A stretch of 64,000 bases of DNA, taken from positions 1 to 64,000 of the forward strand of contig JAWLCW010000001.1 of NCBI GenBank assembly GCA_041686935.1. The letters are read 5' to 3'. Of this stretch, positions 25,641-33,738 are shown piece after piece. Origin of the DNA: Mariniphaga sp041686935. GTDB lineage: Bacteria > Bacteroidota > Bacteroidia > Bacteroidales > Prolixibacteraceae. How positions within the stretch are numbered: position 1 is the stretch's first letter; every line of letters begins with the position of its first letter. The position numbers and the translations under genes are program-made. Under the pieces are notes generated by a model that saw nothing but the letters and a program-made list of their open reading frames with translations, was not told where the DNA came from and searched no databases.

Positions 25641-27233
25641 TTATTCATTAAAACTATCCGGTAATTCCTTCATGGTCAAACCTTCGGGTTTCATTTCCCA
25701 GTATTTTCCAACCATATCTCCATCCCAGGTATTGGTTACATTTTGAACATCGTAAATTATTTCAACCATATCCTTATCAAGGTAAATGGTTCCGCCCTCG
25801 GGAACTTTAACTGTGATATGCACCTCCTGATCGCGCCACTTATCTCCTTCCTCCAGGAAAAAGTAAGGTTCAAAAAAAAGCGTTGAATCAACAGTCTGGT
25901 AATTGTACATGAGGTCAGAGGCATGGTCTCTGGCGTTTTCACGGGTGCGCCCGCGCGATGATTTTTTAACGGTTACCAAAAAGGAATTGCCGCTGGCTTT
26001 TTCTACATCGAGTCTGGGATTTCCAAGAATAATCCTTTCTCCGTCCACCATCATCACTTTCAGTTTATTCAGGTCCCAACCCTGTGCTGCATAGCCTTTG
26101 TATTTGTCTTCGGCCAGTTTTAAGTATAGAGTCTGGCAACTGTCGCAGTCAATTGTGCTGCTTTCAACTACCGATGCCTGATTTTTAAAATTACTGATTT
26201 GGCTTGTGGAAATAACAACAAGGGCAATCAGCGAAATCAGCCAGACTCCCACCATCGTAAGGCCAATGGCCGTGTTGTTCGATTTGTACCTGAATACCAT
26301 TTTTGAACCCACATAAAGCATGGCCAGTAAAGGAATTCCGGCTAAAAATCCAACGGTAACCAAACCAAACTTTACTGCACCGGGTTCAACCAGATAGTTA
26401 AGGAAATCGGGGAAATTGATTTCGGGGCTCCAAATCATTGGCCAGCCCTGTACAAAAGAATGGCCAATTACAAGTGAGGAAATAAGTCCGAGCAATCCAA
26501 AAAACCCTGATACGATGAGGATTACCCCAATAATTACCACTGCAACCTTTAGCAGAAGTTTAAATACACTGTAGGTTACTTCGCCTGCTCCTTCAACTTT
26601 TTTTTTGCCTTTCGAGTAGGTATCTGATTCTTTAAACTTTTTATAGCTTTCCTGTACTTCTTTTACTTCTTCGCGAATGGATTTTTCAATGTTTTTCACT
26701 GTTGCTTCCTGTCCGCGCATTTCAAGCCGCTGCGCCGTGGTAAGTGCTTTGGGCACAGCAATCCAAAGCACAAGGTAAGCCAAAAGTGCCGGGACAATGG
26801 ATGTGACAATCAGCAATACGACAAAAATAATCCTTAAAATTACCGGGTCCATATTAAAGTAAGCGCCCAGGCCACCACAAACACCTCCCAAAACACGGTG
26901 CTCCGGGTCGCGGTAAAGTCTTCTTTTGCGTTTTGTCGATGTGGTGAAAACTTCATCCTCTTCACCCTCTTCTTCCGCAAAATCTTCCGGTGTCCCCATG
27001 GTTTCAATCACCTGTTCAACCCAGGCAAGCGTAATTACATTTTTTACATCCTGTGACTTTTCAGTAAAAATCTCAGCAATCCTGGCCTCTATATCTGCTA
27101 AAATCTCTTTTCCCTCCTCCTCATTGCCGAAATGGTTTTTCAGCTTTATCAGGTATTTTTGCAAAACATCGTACGCATCTTCTTCAATGTGGAAAATGGT
27201 ACCGCTTATATTAATTGTGAATGTTTTTTTCAT
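25641..27233 (-). CDS. PspC-domain envelope-stress membrane protein
   Basis: A 530-residue protein. Residues 1-95 are a soluble charged domain found before PspC in Bacteroidota (ILADIEARIAEIFTEK). Residues about 105-165 are the PspC domain (RLYRDPEHRVLGGVCGGLGAYF and a membrane helix). A linker with a charged helix and three further membrane segments follows, then a C-terminal beta-rich periplasmic domain with a CDSC motif. PspC proteins sense inner-membrane stress. It follows the PadR regulator after 43 bases and ends at a strong terminator. Confidence 0.85.
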   Translation of the reverse strand: MKKTFTINISGTIFHIEEDAYDVLQKYLIKLKNHFGNEEEGKEILADIEARIAEIFTEKSQDVKNVITLAWVEQVIETMGTPEDFAEEEGEEDEVFTTSTKRKRRLYRDPEHRVLGGVCGGLGAYFNMDPVILRIIFVVLLIVTSIVPALLAYLVLWIAVPKALTTAQRLEMRGQEATVKNIEKSIREEVKEVQESYKKFKESDTYSKGKKKVEGAGEVTYSVFKLLLKVAVVIIGVILIVSGFFGLLGLISSLVIGHSFVQGWPMIWSPEINFPDFLNYLVEPGAVKFGLVTVGFLAGIPLLAMLYVGSKMVFRYKSNNTAIGLTMVGVWLISLIALVVISTSQISNFKNQASVVESSTIDCDSCQTLYLKLAEDKYKGYAAQGWDLNKLKVMMVDGERIILGNPRLDVEKASGNSFLVTVKKSSRGRTRENARDHASDLMYNYQTVDSTLFFEPYFFLEEGDKWRDQEVHITVKVPEGGTIYLDKDMVEIIYDVQNVTNTWDGDMVGKYWEMKPEGLTMKELPDSFNE

Positions 27234-27276
27234 TTTATATCTTCTTTGAGTTTTCTGTTCCGGTTTATTAATTCTG

Positions 27277-27609
27277 TTAAGCCCTGCTTTTTCTTATTTT
27301 CCCAACGGCTTCTACCAGTTCGGACCACGAGCCTTCCAGTTCGCCTAAAAATTTGCGGCCTTTGTCGGTTAATTCATAATACTTACGCGGCGGCCCCTGG
27401 GTTGATTCTTCCCAGCGGTATGCCAGAAGTCCGGCATTTTTCAATCGTGTAAGCAGCGGGTAAAGGGTACCTTCCACCACAATCATTTTAGCTTCCTTTA
27501 GTCCTTTGATGATGTCGCTTGCATAAAGCGGCTCTCCGTCAAGTACTAAAAGAATGCAATATTCCAGTACCCCCTTCCTCATTTGCGCTTTTGTATTTTC
27601 CAGTTTCAT
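27277..27609 (-). CDS. PadR-family transcriptional regulator
   Basis: A 110-residue winged-helix repressor. It has the PadR signature: MRKGVLEYCILLVLDGEPLY, VVEGTLYPLLTRLKNAGLL and RKYYELTDKGRKFL. PadR proteins usually repress their own operon and detach on ligand binding. It lies between the secreted WM-repeat gene and the PspC gene on the same strand. The inverted repeat at 28256-28305 is a candidate operator. Confidence 0.92.
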   Translation of the reverse strand: MKLENTKAQMRKGVLEYCILLVLDGEPLYASDIIKGLKEAKMIVVEGTLYPLLTRLKNAGLLAYRWEESTQGPPRKYYELTDKGRKFLGELEGSWSELVEAVGKIRKSRA

Positions 27610-27666
27610 TTTGATTTTCTCCTTTTTTTTAAGTATCAGCGGCTCTCTCCTACCTTTCCTGGTATT

Positions 27667-28101
27667 TTACATAGCCCAAAAATCAGCAGATGTCATCCAG
27701 CTTTCAAGTTTCAACGGTTCTTCCTGAGCTTCATAACTGTAAAACAAGTTTTCATTAAGCATCCAGTCCTCAACTATCAGCGAATTTTCCACTTCGTTCT
27801 CCAAACTAAAAACAGTTGTTTCAAAATAGTTTTCGCTGGTCATCCACCCTTCGAGTTCAAGAGCCGGGTCGAAAGCTTTGTCGAAGTAATACCAGTTTGA
27901 TGCCTCGTTTTTGGAATTTGCAGGAACTTTTTCCTTTGATGAGGTTTCAACCATTGCAATTGCAATCTCATTAAAACTGCTTTGTGTTAAAACCTTTTTC
28001 CAAAACTCCTGTGCACTAACCGTAAAACTTACCAGGACAAAGCTAACGATTACGGCTACCGAACGCATGGCTGCTTTTCTGAAATTTGTTTTTGTTTTCA
28101 T
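27667..28101 (-). CDS. Secreted protein with three LExWM repeats
   Basis: 144 residues from the ATG at 28101, giving a signal peptide that ends SFTVSAQ; an ATG at 28137 adds 12 residues, and the sequence around both ATGs is duplicated (GCCATGAAAACA). The mature protein has three imperfect repeats: LEGWMTSENYF at 83-93, VEDWMLNENLF at 110-120 and LESWMTSADFW at 132-142, the last almost at the C-terminus. The family is uncharacterised. It lies 57 bases upstream of padR and probably heads the padR-pspC transcript, suggesting an envelope-stress role or partner. Confidence 0.75.
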   Translation of the reverse strand: MKTKTNFRKAAMRSVAVIVSFVLVSFTVSAQEFWKKVLTQSSFNEIAIAMVETSSKEKVPANSKNEASNWYYFDKAFDPALELEGWMTSENYFETTVFSLENEVENSLIVEDWMLNENLFYSYEAQEEPLKLESWMTSADFWAM

Positions 28102-28254
28102 GGCTTTTTCTGTTTTTTTTGTTTCAATTGTTTTCATGGCTTCTGTTTTTTCTGTTTGTTTTCTGTTGTTATGACGTTGCTTTTTTCTAATCGTTACAGT
28201 TTGCAAAGAACTTTTTTAAAAAAACTACTTTTAAATACATTGTTATTGGCAATA

Positions 28255-28305
28255 CAAATATATGGAATTATTTTAGTACTATGCAACACAAAGTACCATA
28301 TATTT
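28255..28305 (-). promoter_or_regulatory. Inverted repeat overlapping the promoter of the WM/PadR/PspC unit
   Basis: AAATATATGG (28256-28265) and CCATATATTT (28296-28305) are perfect 10-bp inverted arms around a 30-base spacer, which also holds AGTACT and AGTACC. The left arm overlaps the minus-strand TATATTTG (28255-28262), an exact -7 match, so a repressor bound here would block this promoter. PadR is the obvious candidate; this is inference. Confidence 0.5.
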
Positions 28306-28765
28306 TTAAAATATTTTGCATTTTTATTTTATGCTTCTGTTTTTCAACTGTTTATGGATGAATAAAAAGTTTTCTTTTTTTTGAAAAAGGATTTAACTTG
28401 AAAGGAAATTTTTCGAAAAAAATGTTTTATGCACAAAAAAGAGTTTGCCCCTGGAAGACCAGGCTTATGATTTTTTCAGTGTTTTTACACTTTTTCGCAA
28501 TATTTTAATAACATATCACCCGCTGTTGATTTCCATTTAATAAATTGTTAAAAAATGTGCAAAAACGTTTGATAACTATTAAATTCCAAGTTTGGACGAT
28601 AGAAAAAATAATGGGAACTTGCCGCCTTTGTAAAAAACATAGGTGAATTATTAAAAGACAAAGAATCAGCATAAAAAATTCAAATCAATAAACGGCATGT
28701 CAACAGAGGAGCAAAAACATCATTGAAAATTAACATCAGGTTAATAATAATAGATTAGTTAAATG

Positions 28766-28773
28766 TATTTTTG
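28766..28773 (+). promoter_or_regulatory. Putative -7 element of the TonB receptor gene
   Basis: TATTTTTG matches TAnnTTTG; transcription would start near 28780, about 50 bases before the ATG. No -33 TTTG at the expected place. Confidence 0.45.
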
Positions 28774-28830
28774 CAAAAAAAAATTAACGTAATTCTATTT
28801 AAATAACTACTAAATTAAAGTTTACTATTT

Positions 28831-31800
28831 ATGATTAAAAAAATCAGGTTTTTATTAGTAGCACTCATTGTATTTTCAGCTACTATAGTGCAAGCACAGG
28901 TAACCACATCCAGTATGAGTGGGCGTGTTACTGATGCTGAAGGAACTGTGATAGGTGCGACGGTGATTGCTACCCACACCCCTTCAGGAACAACTTATGG
29001 GACTGTAACCAACATGGAGGGCCGTTTCAACCTAAATGGTATGCGTGTAGGAGGACCTTATACTGTAAGAGTTACTTTCATTGGATATGGTGCATACACA
29101 CAAAACAACATTACGTTGAGTTTAGGTGAAAACTATGTAATGAATGTTGTACTCTCAGAAGAATCATTGTCATTAGATGAAGTTCTTGTTACAGCAACTC
29201 GTACAAAATTCTCAACTGAGAAAACCGGTGCAGTTACCAATATCACCAATGACCAAATCGCTAATTTGCCGACCGTAACCCGTAGCATTATGGACGTTAC
29301 CCGTCTGTCACCTTATGGAGGGAATGGCATGAGCTTTGCCGGCACAGATGGCCGTACCGCTAACTTTACGGTGGATGGAGCCAATTTCAACAACAACTTC
29401 GGCTTGAGTTCTGCTCTCCCTGGTGGAGGTAACCCAATCTCTATTGAAGCCATTGAAGAATTGCAGGTTGTAATCGCACCATACGATGTTCGTCAGACCA
29501 ATTTTATTGGTGGTGGAGTAAATGCAATTACAAAATCGGGTACCAACACCTTCAAAGCCAGCGCTTACACTTATCACAGAAATGAAAACTTACGCGGTGA
29601 TGCTGTTAATGGTCTACAAATCCAGGGAGCGCGTGAGAAAGACCGTAATACAACTTACGGTTTCACAATGGGAGGTCCAATTATCAAAAACAAGCTCTTC
29701 TTTTTCGTAAACGGTGAAATGGCTAAAATACCAACCATCGCCAATCGCTGGAGACCTTCAACAAATGGTGTTGCTGATCCGGACAATTATATCTCCCGCA
29801 CCACAGAAAACGATCTGAAGAGGGTTTCTGATTTTGTAAGAAGTGAATATGGTTATGAAACGGGATCTTACACAAATTTCCCGGCAGACGAAAGCAATCA
29901 CAAACTACTTGCCCGTTTGGATTGGAATATCTCAAACAAACATCGTCTGGCTTTACGTTATAATTACACGAAAAACCTGTCATGGAGATCTCCCAATGCT
30001 ACTTCTATGGATGGGGGCACTCGCGTGTCGGAGGCAAGAATGTCACAAGCCTCCATGTCATTTGCAAATTCGATGTATTCGATGGACAACCTCGTTCATT
30101 CATACTCTTTCGACCTGAACAGCCGTCTGTCGGATAACGTATCCAACCAATTTCTGGCCACATTCTCAAAACTTGACGATATTCGCGGAACCAATTCAAC
30201 CGAATTTCCTTTCATTGACATTTTGAAAGATGAACAAGCCTATATGTCTTTGGGGTATGAGCTTTTCACCTGGAACAACGGTGTTCACAACAATGTGTTG
30301 AATATCAAAGATGAGTTGACCTACTACATGGGTAATCACAAAGTTGTTGGTGGTATTGCATACGAATATAAGATGGCAGATAATGCTTATATGCGTAACG
30401 GTACCGGATACTATCGCTACTCCAGTCTCGATGAGTTCTTAAACGGAGGAGTACCTGAAATTGTTAACCTTACTTATGGTTACGATGGCGAAAGCAATCC
30501 TGCAGCTCGTGTGAGAACCAATAAGATTGGCATATACGGGCAGGATGATTGGAGTATAAGTGAAAAATTCAAACTTTCATACGGTCTTCGTATCGATGGA
30601 CTTTTCTTCAATAATGATGACCTGATGACGAACAATGCAATCTACGAGATTGATTATTCCGGTCGTAATATTGACACTGGTAAGTGGCCTTCAGCAAGTG
30701 TCATAATCTCTCCCCGTGTAGGTTTTGTATGGGATACTTATGGAGACAATAGCCTGAAAGTTCGTGGTGGTACAGGTCTTTTCTCAGGTAATTTACCTCT
30801 TGTATTCTTCACCAATATGCCTACCAACGGTGGCATGGTACAGTATCAGGCACAGATAAATGCTGCAAACGCTGCAAGAAATGGTTTCTCGATGGATGAG
30901 TTTGCCGGCGGCCTTGTTACGGATGCCAACGGAAATGCCAACATCTCTGCTCTTTATGACAAATTGGCGTCATTGGGATATCCTACAACCATTTCACCCG
31001 AAGACGGGACAGTCCCTTCAGCTATTGCGGCTGTAGATCCCAATTTTAAAATGCCACAAGTTTGGAAAACCTCGCTTGCTGTTGACTATGCATTCCTCAC
31101 ATCTTTCCCAATGTCTGTAACGGTAGAAGGGATCTTCAACAAAACCATCAACGGTGTTTCCATCTCCGACTGGAGTATTCCATCTGTAGGTGGATTTGCC
31201 CGTTTCAACGGTATTGACAATCGTCCGGTTTATCCCGATGGTTATCGTACCGGCACAAAGGCATTTGTGCTGGAGAACACAAGCCGCGGTTATGGCTGGT
31301 CAGGCAACATCACTCTCAATGCCCAACCAACAGAAAGGATCAGCCTGATGGCTGCCTATACACACACAGTAGCCAAAGATGTTACCGGTATGCCCGGATC
31401 GAATGCAGAATCTGCATTTACATACGTTCCTACAGTGGAAGGTCCCAACCATATTAAACTGCACAATTCTCAATACACCACACCCGATCGTCTTGTGGCT
31501 GCACTTACTGCCCACGACAAGAGCGGTAACCACTACAGCTTTATCTATGAAGGATGGCACGGTGGTGCAAACTACTCCTTCATGACTGTGAACGACATCA
31601 ACGGTGACGGTTACAACTACGATGCAATCTATGTGCCGACTGACGATGAGGTGGCAAACAATCAATTCCGCTTTGTTTCGGAAGATGACAAAACCCGTTT
31701 CATGGACTATGTTCATGCCAATGATTATCTGAAAAATCAACAAGGCAAGTATGCAGAAGCCTACAGCGTTTACTCTCCCTGGATACATCGCATCGACTTC

Positions 31801-32097
31801 AGCTACAAACACGATTTTGCCCTGAATACAGGCACTAACGGACATAAACTGCAACTTAGCTTTGATATCAAAAACGTAATGAACCTGTTCAACTCCAGTT
31901 GGGGTGTAGGTAAATATTTGAATCCGGAAATTGGTTCAGAAGCCCGTATCCTCAGATATGAAGGTGTTGATGCTGACGGTGTGGCTACATTCTCTACACC
32001 CTCTTCCATCCATGGTAATACCCAAACATTCACTCCAAGCTATTCATTGGGTCAAACCTGGTATGCTTCTATTGGTATCAAGTATATTTTCAACTAA
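28831..32097 (+). CDS. TonB-dependent outer-membrane receptor (Oar-like)
   Basis: A 1088-residue receptor. A signal peptide ends at QAQ; residues about 25-110 form a carboxypeptidase-regulatory-like domain (MSGRVTDAEGTVIGATVIAT); residues about 115-235 are the plug (SLDEVLVTATRTKFSTEK, then GGGVNAITKSGTNTF); the rest is a 22-strand barrel ending in an aromatic-rich IGIKYIFN. It is of the Oar/CarboxypepD-plug type rather than a strict SusC, and no SusD follows. The next gene, 17 bases on, encodes an OB-fold surface lipoprotein, which may play the substrate-capturing role of SusD. Arginine codons are mostly CGT, unlike several neighbours, suggesting high expression or transfer. Confidence 0.88.
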   Translation: MIKKIRFLLVALIVFSATIVQAQVTTSSMSGRVTDAEGTVIGATVIATHTPSGTTYGTVTNMEGRFNLNGMRVGGPYTVRVTFIGYGAYTQNNITLSLGENYVMNVVLSEESLSLDEVLVTATRTKFSTEKTGAVTNITNDQIANLPTVTRSIMDVTRLSPYGGNGMSFAGTDGRTANFTVDGANFNNNFGLSSALPGGGNPISIEAIEELQVVIAPYDVRQTNFIGGGVNAITKSGTNTFKASAYTYHRNENLRGDAVNGLQIQGAREKDRNTTYGFTMGGPIIKNKLFFFVNGEMAKIPTIANRWRPSTNGVADPDNYISRTTENDLKRVSDFVRSEYGYETGSYTNFPADESNHKLLARLDWNISNKHRLALRYNYTKNLSWRSPNATSMDGGTRVSEARMSQASMSFANSMYSMDNLVHSYSFDLNSRLSDNVSNQFLATFSKLDDIRGTNSTEFPFIDILKDEQAYMSLGYELFTWNNGVHNNVLNIKDELTYYMGNHKVVGGIAYEYKMADNAYMRNGTGYYRYSSLDEFLNGGVPEIVNLTYGYDGESNPAARVRTNKIGIYGQDDWSISEKFKLSYGLRIDGLFFNNDDLMTNNAIYEIDYSGRNIDTGKWPSASVIISPRVGFVWDTYGDNSLKVRGGTGLFSGNLPLVFFTNMPTNGGMVQYQAQINAANAARNGFSMDEFAGGLVTDANGNANISALYDKLASLGYPTTISPEDGTVPSAIAAVDPNFKMPQVWKTSLAVDYAFLTSFPMSVTVEGIFNKTINGVSISDWSIPSVGGFARFNGIDNRPVYPDGYRTGTKAFVLENTSRGYGWSGNITLNAQPTERISLMAAYTHTVAKDVTGMPGSNAESAFTYVPTVEGPNHIKLHNSQYTTPDRLVAALTAHDKSGNHYSFIYEGWHGGANYSFMTVNDINGDGYNYDAIYVPTDDEVANNQFRFVSEDDKTRFMDYVHANDYLKNQQGKYAEAYSVYSPWIHRIDFSYKHDFALNTGTNGHKLQLSFDIKNVMNLFNSSWGVGKYLNPEIGSEARILRYEGVDADGVATFSTPSSIHGNTQTFTPSYSLGQTWYASIGIKYIFN

Positions 32098-32114
32098 TTA
32101 TAAGTATAAACGAT

Positions 32115-33611
32115 ATGAAATTAAAATATTTATTTCCATTATTCTTCGCAGCGATAGCCCTGATGACAAGTTGTGCCGACGAAGAAGTTATGACCTTGCT
32201 TGATGAAATTCGAGTATCGTCGTCATATGTCGCTATTCCAGAGGAAGGCGGTTCTACAACCATTACTGTAACTGCTCAGAATAGCTGGACAGTAGAGAAT
32301 AATGTTGAATGGTTGACTATCTCTTCAACTTCAGGAAGTGCCGGTGAGACAGAACTGACATTTTCCGCTCCATCTGCTATAGATGGTCGCACTGCAGAGG
32401 TTCAGCTTCACAGTGGAGGCAAAACGCAGAGAATTAACATCATCCAGGGTTTGGCGAAAATATCTGAAGTCACAGCGGCTGAAGTGAATGCAGGCCCCGA
32501 CGGAAAAACTTTCCGAGTTACGGGTGTTTGTACGTCAATTGTAAATACTGTATATGGTAACTGGTATTTGACTGATGAAACGGGTACTGTTTATATATAC
32601 GGTACGCTTGACGCGAAGGGCGCAACAAGAAATTTCCTGAGTCTTGGACTTGAAGTTGGAGATGAAGTAACGATTGAAGGACCAAAGTCATCTTACCAGG
32701 GAAATCCTCAAATGGTGGATGTCACGGTAATCACTATCAACAAATCACTTATACAAGTAGATTCTGTTGAAAACCAAGCACTTCCTATTGAAGGGGGTGA
32801 ATTCATCGCATACCTTACCAGCAAAGGACAAGGCGTATCTGTTGATATCCCTGAAGATGCCAAGTCCTGGTTGTCAATTTCGTCTATTGAATCGGCAGGC
32901 GAAGAAGTAGTTGTGAAGTTCAATGCCGCTGCCAATACCGGTGGAGATCGTGGAACTACTCTCATATTCCGAACCACCGACGGCTCAAAAAACTACAGCA
33001 CAGAAACAACGCTGACTCAAAAAGGAGCGATTCTGGAAGTACCTATTTCAGAGTTTCTTGCAGCTGAAGTTGGTAATACGCAATATCGATTGACAGGTGT
33101 TATCACCAACATTGCCAATACCAGATATGGCAATTTATACCTGCGCGATTTCTCCGGCGAAACCTATGTGTATGGAATTGAAGATTTCCAGGAAAAAGGA
33201 TTGAAAGAGGGTGACATCATCACAATTGTTGGAAAACGTGCCGCATATAACAATTCTCCTCAAGTGGGTTCTGCCGTGTTGGAAAGCGTGATTCCCGTAA
33301 CACCTGCTACCATTGCCGAAGTGCTCACCAAACCTGATTCCAGCCAGGATTACTTTTTGGTTACCGGTGAAATTACCTCAATAGCCAACGAGACATACGG
33401 TAATCTCTATTTGAAGGATGGTGACAGTGATATCTACCTCTATGGCTGTTATCCGGGTTACGGTGCAACCGGCGATGCCAGAAAATTTCTGTTGGCTGAC
33501 AAAGGCATTAAAGTTGGAGACACAATTACAGTTATTGCAACGAAGGGCTCATACAATGGAGTACCTCAACTTGCACATGGCATTTATTTCAGCCACGAAA
33601 GTGCAGAATAA
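32115..33611 (+). CDS. Surface lipoprotein with BACON domains and three OB-fold modules
   Basis: A 498-residue lipoprotein. The lipobox is LMTSC with C20, and the acidic residues after it (ADEE) fit the Bacteroidota signal for export to the cell surface. Two BACON-like beta-sandwich domains (about 30-115 and 215-310) alternate with OB-fold units at about 120-215, 312-395 and 396-498. Each OB unit opens with (F/Y)xVTGxxTSIxNxxYGN(W/L)YL and closes with GDxITIxGxxxxYxGxPQ. OB folds typically bind oligonucleotides or oligosaccharides. Position directly after a TonB receptor and before a secreted nuclease favours nucleic-acid capture. It ends at a very strong terminator. Confidence 0.82.
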   Translation: MKLKYLFPLFFAAIALMTSCADEEVMTLLDEIRVSSSYVAIPEEGGSTTITVTAQNSWTVENNVEWLTISSTSGSAGETELTFSAPSAIDGRTAEVQLHSGGKTQRINIIQGLAKISEVTAAEVNAGPDGKTFRVTGVCTSIVNTVYGNWYLTDETGTVYIYGTLDAKGATRNFLSLGLEVGDEVTIEGPKSSYQGNPQMVDVTVITINKSLIQVDSVENQALPIEGGEFIAYLTSKGQGVSVDIPEDAKSWLSISSIESAGEEVVVKFNAAANTGGDRGTTLIFRTTDGSKNYSTETTLTQKGAILEVPISEFLAAEVGNTQYRLTGVITNIANTRYGNLYLRDFSGETYVYGIEDFQEKGLKEGDIITIVGKRAAYNNSPQVGSAVLESVIPVTPATIAEVLTKPDSSQDYFLVTGEITSIANETYGNLYLKDGDSDIYLYGCYPGYGATGDARKFLLADKGIKVGDTITVIATKGSYNGVPQLAHGIYFSHESAE

Positions 33612-33645
33612 ATGATAGGAAACTATATGCTTTAAGCAATAATTG

Positions 33646-33680
33646 AAAAAAGCTTGACAATTAATTGTCAAGCTTTTTTT
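33646..33680 (+). terminator. Strong intrinsic terminator after the OB-fold lipoprotein gene
   Basis: A perfect 15-bp stem (33646-33660 with 33665-33679, core GCTTGACAA/TTGTCAAGC) with a TTAA loop and flanking A and T tracts. It separates the receptor-lipoprotein unit from the nuclease gene. Confidence 0.9.
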
Positions 33681-33738
33681 AACTCACAAGATGAACGAAC
33701 TTTGTTTCAAATAAAATAAATCACTAACCGTATAAATA

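Larger units (their letters stand above)
28102..28830. other. Long divergent regulatory region
   Basis: About 730 AT-rich bases between the WM-repeat gene and the TonB receptor gene. It contains the inverted repeat and minus-strand -7 element at 28255-28305 and the receptor promoter element at 28766-28773. The stretch 28310-28760 shows no gene or strong hairpin. Confidence 0.6.

Noticed and set aside
28831..33611. Classical SusC/SusD pair
   Set aside because: The receptor is Oar-like and the following lipoprotein has OB and BACON domains instead of the SusD TPR fold.
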